Below, one piece after another: positions 40,952 through 41,661 of a DNA stretch of 41,661 bases. The notes beneath the pieces are model-generated. The model saw only the letters and a program-made list of their open reading frames with translations, was not told the DNA's origin and did not search any database. A program made the translations under genes and the position numbers. The DNA lies in contig CACYHU010000012.1 of assembly GCA_902774215.1 (NCBI GenBank), forward strand, positions 1 through 41,661. The letters are read 5' to 3'. Position 1 is the first letter of the stretch. Each line of letters begins with the position of its first letter. The stretch is from an uncultured Chloroflexota bacterium (GTDB lineage Bacteria; Chloroflexota; Anaerolineae; Anaerolineales; Anaerolineaceae).

Positions 40952-41215
40952 ATGTTAGCAGTCAAAGCAAGTGAAAATAAAGCAGATATTCTTGACGATA
41001 CGATCAACATGCTTCGGGAATTAAATCTTGATGAACTGGCAGCTGTTCGGTCCGTAATTAATGTGATCGTTCACAAAGAAGATAATTATTACAAACCGCT
41101 GACTGAAGCTGAACTGATTGCAAGAGTTGATAAATCTCTTGCTCTTGAAAATGACGGACTTGCTATGGATGCGGAGGAATTCGGTCGGCAGCTCATGGAA
41201 ACCTATAGATTATGA
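40952..41215 (+). CDS. antitoxin-like protein, paralog 2
   Basis: 87-residue acidic helical protein; DDTINMLRELNLDELAAVRSVINVIVHKEDNYYKPLTEAELIARVDKSL aligns closely with the gene at 38813. The C-terminal tail GLAMDAEEFGRQLMETYRL is typical of Phd/RelB-type antitoxins next to ParE toxins. Its TGA overlaps (ATGA) the ATG of a ParE-like frame that is broken after about 32 codons. A TATAAT at 40912-40917 and an AAAAGGA before the ATG support expression. Confidence 0.65.
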   Translation: MLAVKASENKADILDDTINMLRELNLDELAAVRSVINVIVHKEDNYYKPLTEAELIARVDKSLALENDGLAMDAEEFGRQLMETYRL

Positions 41216-41382
41216 GACAATATAAAGTCATGATCCTCTCCGAAGCGCAAAGGGATCTTCAAAAACGGATTGATTACATTGTTTTTGTATTGAAAAATAG
41301 AGATCCCGCCTGTTCAACCACGACTACCATGAAAAGGGGGCCAACCCCGCAGGCGGTCCGGTCTCCCGGTGTATCCGTATAA
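41212..41382 (+). pseudogene. ParE-like toxin truncated by an R2 repeat
   Basis: The frame begins MRQYKVMILSEAQRDLQKRI and DYIVFVLKNR, the N-terminal strand and helix of ParE/RelE toxins. At codon 31 (41302) it runs into R2 copy 2, which supplies 24 unrelated codons and a TAA. About two thirds of the toxin is missing, so it should be inactive, leaving the upstream antitoxin as an orphan. Confidence 0.7.
41302..41375 (+). repeat. R2 dispersed repeat, copy 2
   Basis: Second 74-base copy, 71 of 74 identical to 39548-39621. Its left end coincides with the break in the ParE-like toxin gene, showing that the repeat arrived by insertion or recombination. Confidence 0.85.
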
Positions 41383-41415
41383 AAAACGTCATTACCACAA
41401 AATAAAACATTTGTC

Positions 41416-41442
41416 AACCGCCAATATTGGCGGTTTCCTTTT
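41416..41442 (+). terminator. palindromic terminator candidate
   Basis: A perfect 20-base palindrome AACCGCCAATATTGGCGGTT (41416-41435) is followed by CCTTTT. The interval 41443-41600 has further small palindromes (a GGGGAC/GTCCCC at about 41473) but no gene. Confidence 0.5.
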
Positions 41443-41600
41443 CTGAATTTGTGGTGTATCCTATGTTTATCAATGACACCCGGGGACGGTCCCCGAAGGG
41501 CCCCGTCACCACAAAGTACCGTCAGCTGCACAGCTGCACGAAGCTGTGGAGAAAAGGGTACAGGACCCGCCGGAAGACTAAACAAAGGAGGAGAGCTGAG

Positions 41601-41661
41601 ATGAACATATCGGACATGATCAAAAACACGGCAGATCAGATCATCGAACCTGAAGCCGATG
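41601..41661 (+). CDS. start of an unknown gene, cut by the window edge
   Basis: ATG at 41601 preceded by AAAGGAGG (eleven bases spacing) opens a frame of at least 20 codons, MNISDMIKNTADQII and on, to the end of the window. Too short to classify. Confidence 0.5.
   Translation, partial: MNISDMIKNTADQIIEPEAD

Overview
Bacterial chromosomal window of about 41.7 kb. Flanking housekeeping genes have roughly balanced base composition, Shine-Dalgarno (SD) leaders and TATAAT-type promoters. TGA is clearly a normal stop: it ends xdhB, azlC, rmlD, rmlA and many others. A site-2 protease of the GFGWAKPV/PLDGEKV type, a CpXC-domain protein, ALG5/DPM1-like glycosyltransferases, a molybdenum hydroxylase and an orphan peptide-type binding lipoprotein suggest a strict anaerobe. 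Anaerolineae (Chloroflexota) is my first guess and Clostridia (Bacillota) the alternative. This is inference only; no marker settles it.

Layout. 1-7060: tRNA-Lys and greA on +, then on the minus strand a three-gene xanthine dehydrogenase operon (xdhA-xdhB-xdhC) and a glycosyltransferase / aldo-keto reductase-like / tyrosine phosphatase cluster. 7080-13160 (+): CpXC protein, azlCD, an AraC-type regulator, a MATE exporter and an EamA transporter. 13240-18840 (-): rnhB, a second glycosyltransferase, a block of nested palindromes, an orphan substrate-binding lipoprotein, and the operon M50 protease - GIY-YIG - era. tRNA-Arg follows at 19009.

19300-37940 is a Wzx/Wzy-type surface polysaccharide locus with unusual control at its head. 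A short tyrosine recombinase of FimB/FimE size sits beside a 214-bp element bounded by 23-bp imperfect inverted repeats (14-bp perfect core). Inside lie a rho-independent-type terminator and an outward-facing promoter candidate aimed at two tandem NusG-family antiterminators. Then come UDP-galactopyranose mutase, a polyprenyl-phosphate sugar phosphotransferase, a galactofuranosyltransferase-like GT2, an acyltransferase, a sialyltransferase-like GT with a NeuB-like synthase and an SDR, an acetyltransferase, two more GT2 enzymes, Wzx, Wzy and rmlD-rmlC-rmlA. Gaps in the first part of the locus are filled with degenerate heptamer arrays (C-strand CCTRAYA), often in opposed orientation. The middle (about 24.9-35.3 kb) is strongly AT-rich and looks imported. 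A tRNA/tmRNA-shaped folded element marks its right edge.

37940-41661 is decayed intergenic DNA: palindromic dispersed repeats, one intact RelE/ParE-RelB pair, two orphan antitoxin-like paralogs, a ParE-like toxin cut by a repeat, and the start of an unknown gene.

Working model: the recombinase flips the promoter between ON (antiterminators and glycan genes transcribed) and OFF, and the NusG paralogs carry RNA polymerase through the long, structured, AT-rich operon. This resembles fimS or Bacteroides capsule switching; the inversion itself is inferred from sequence, not observed.
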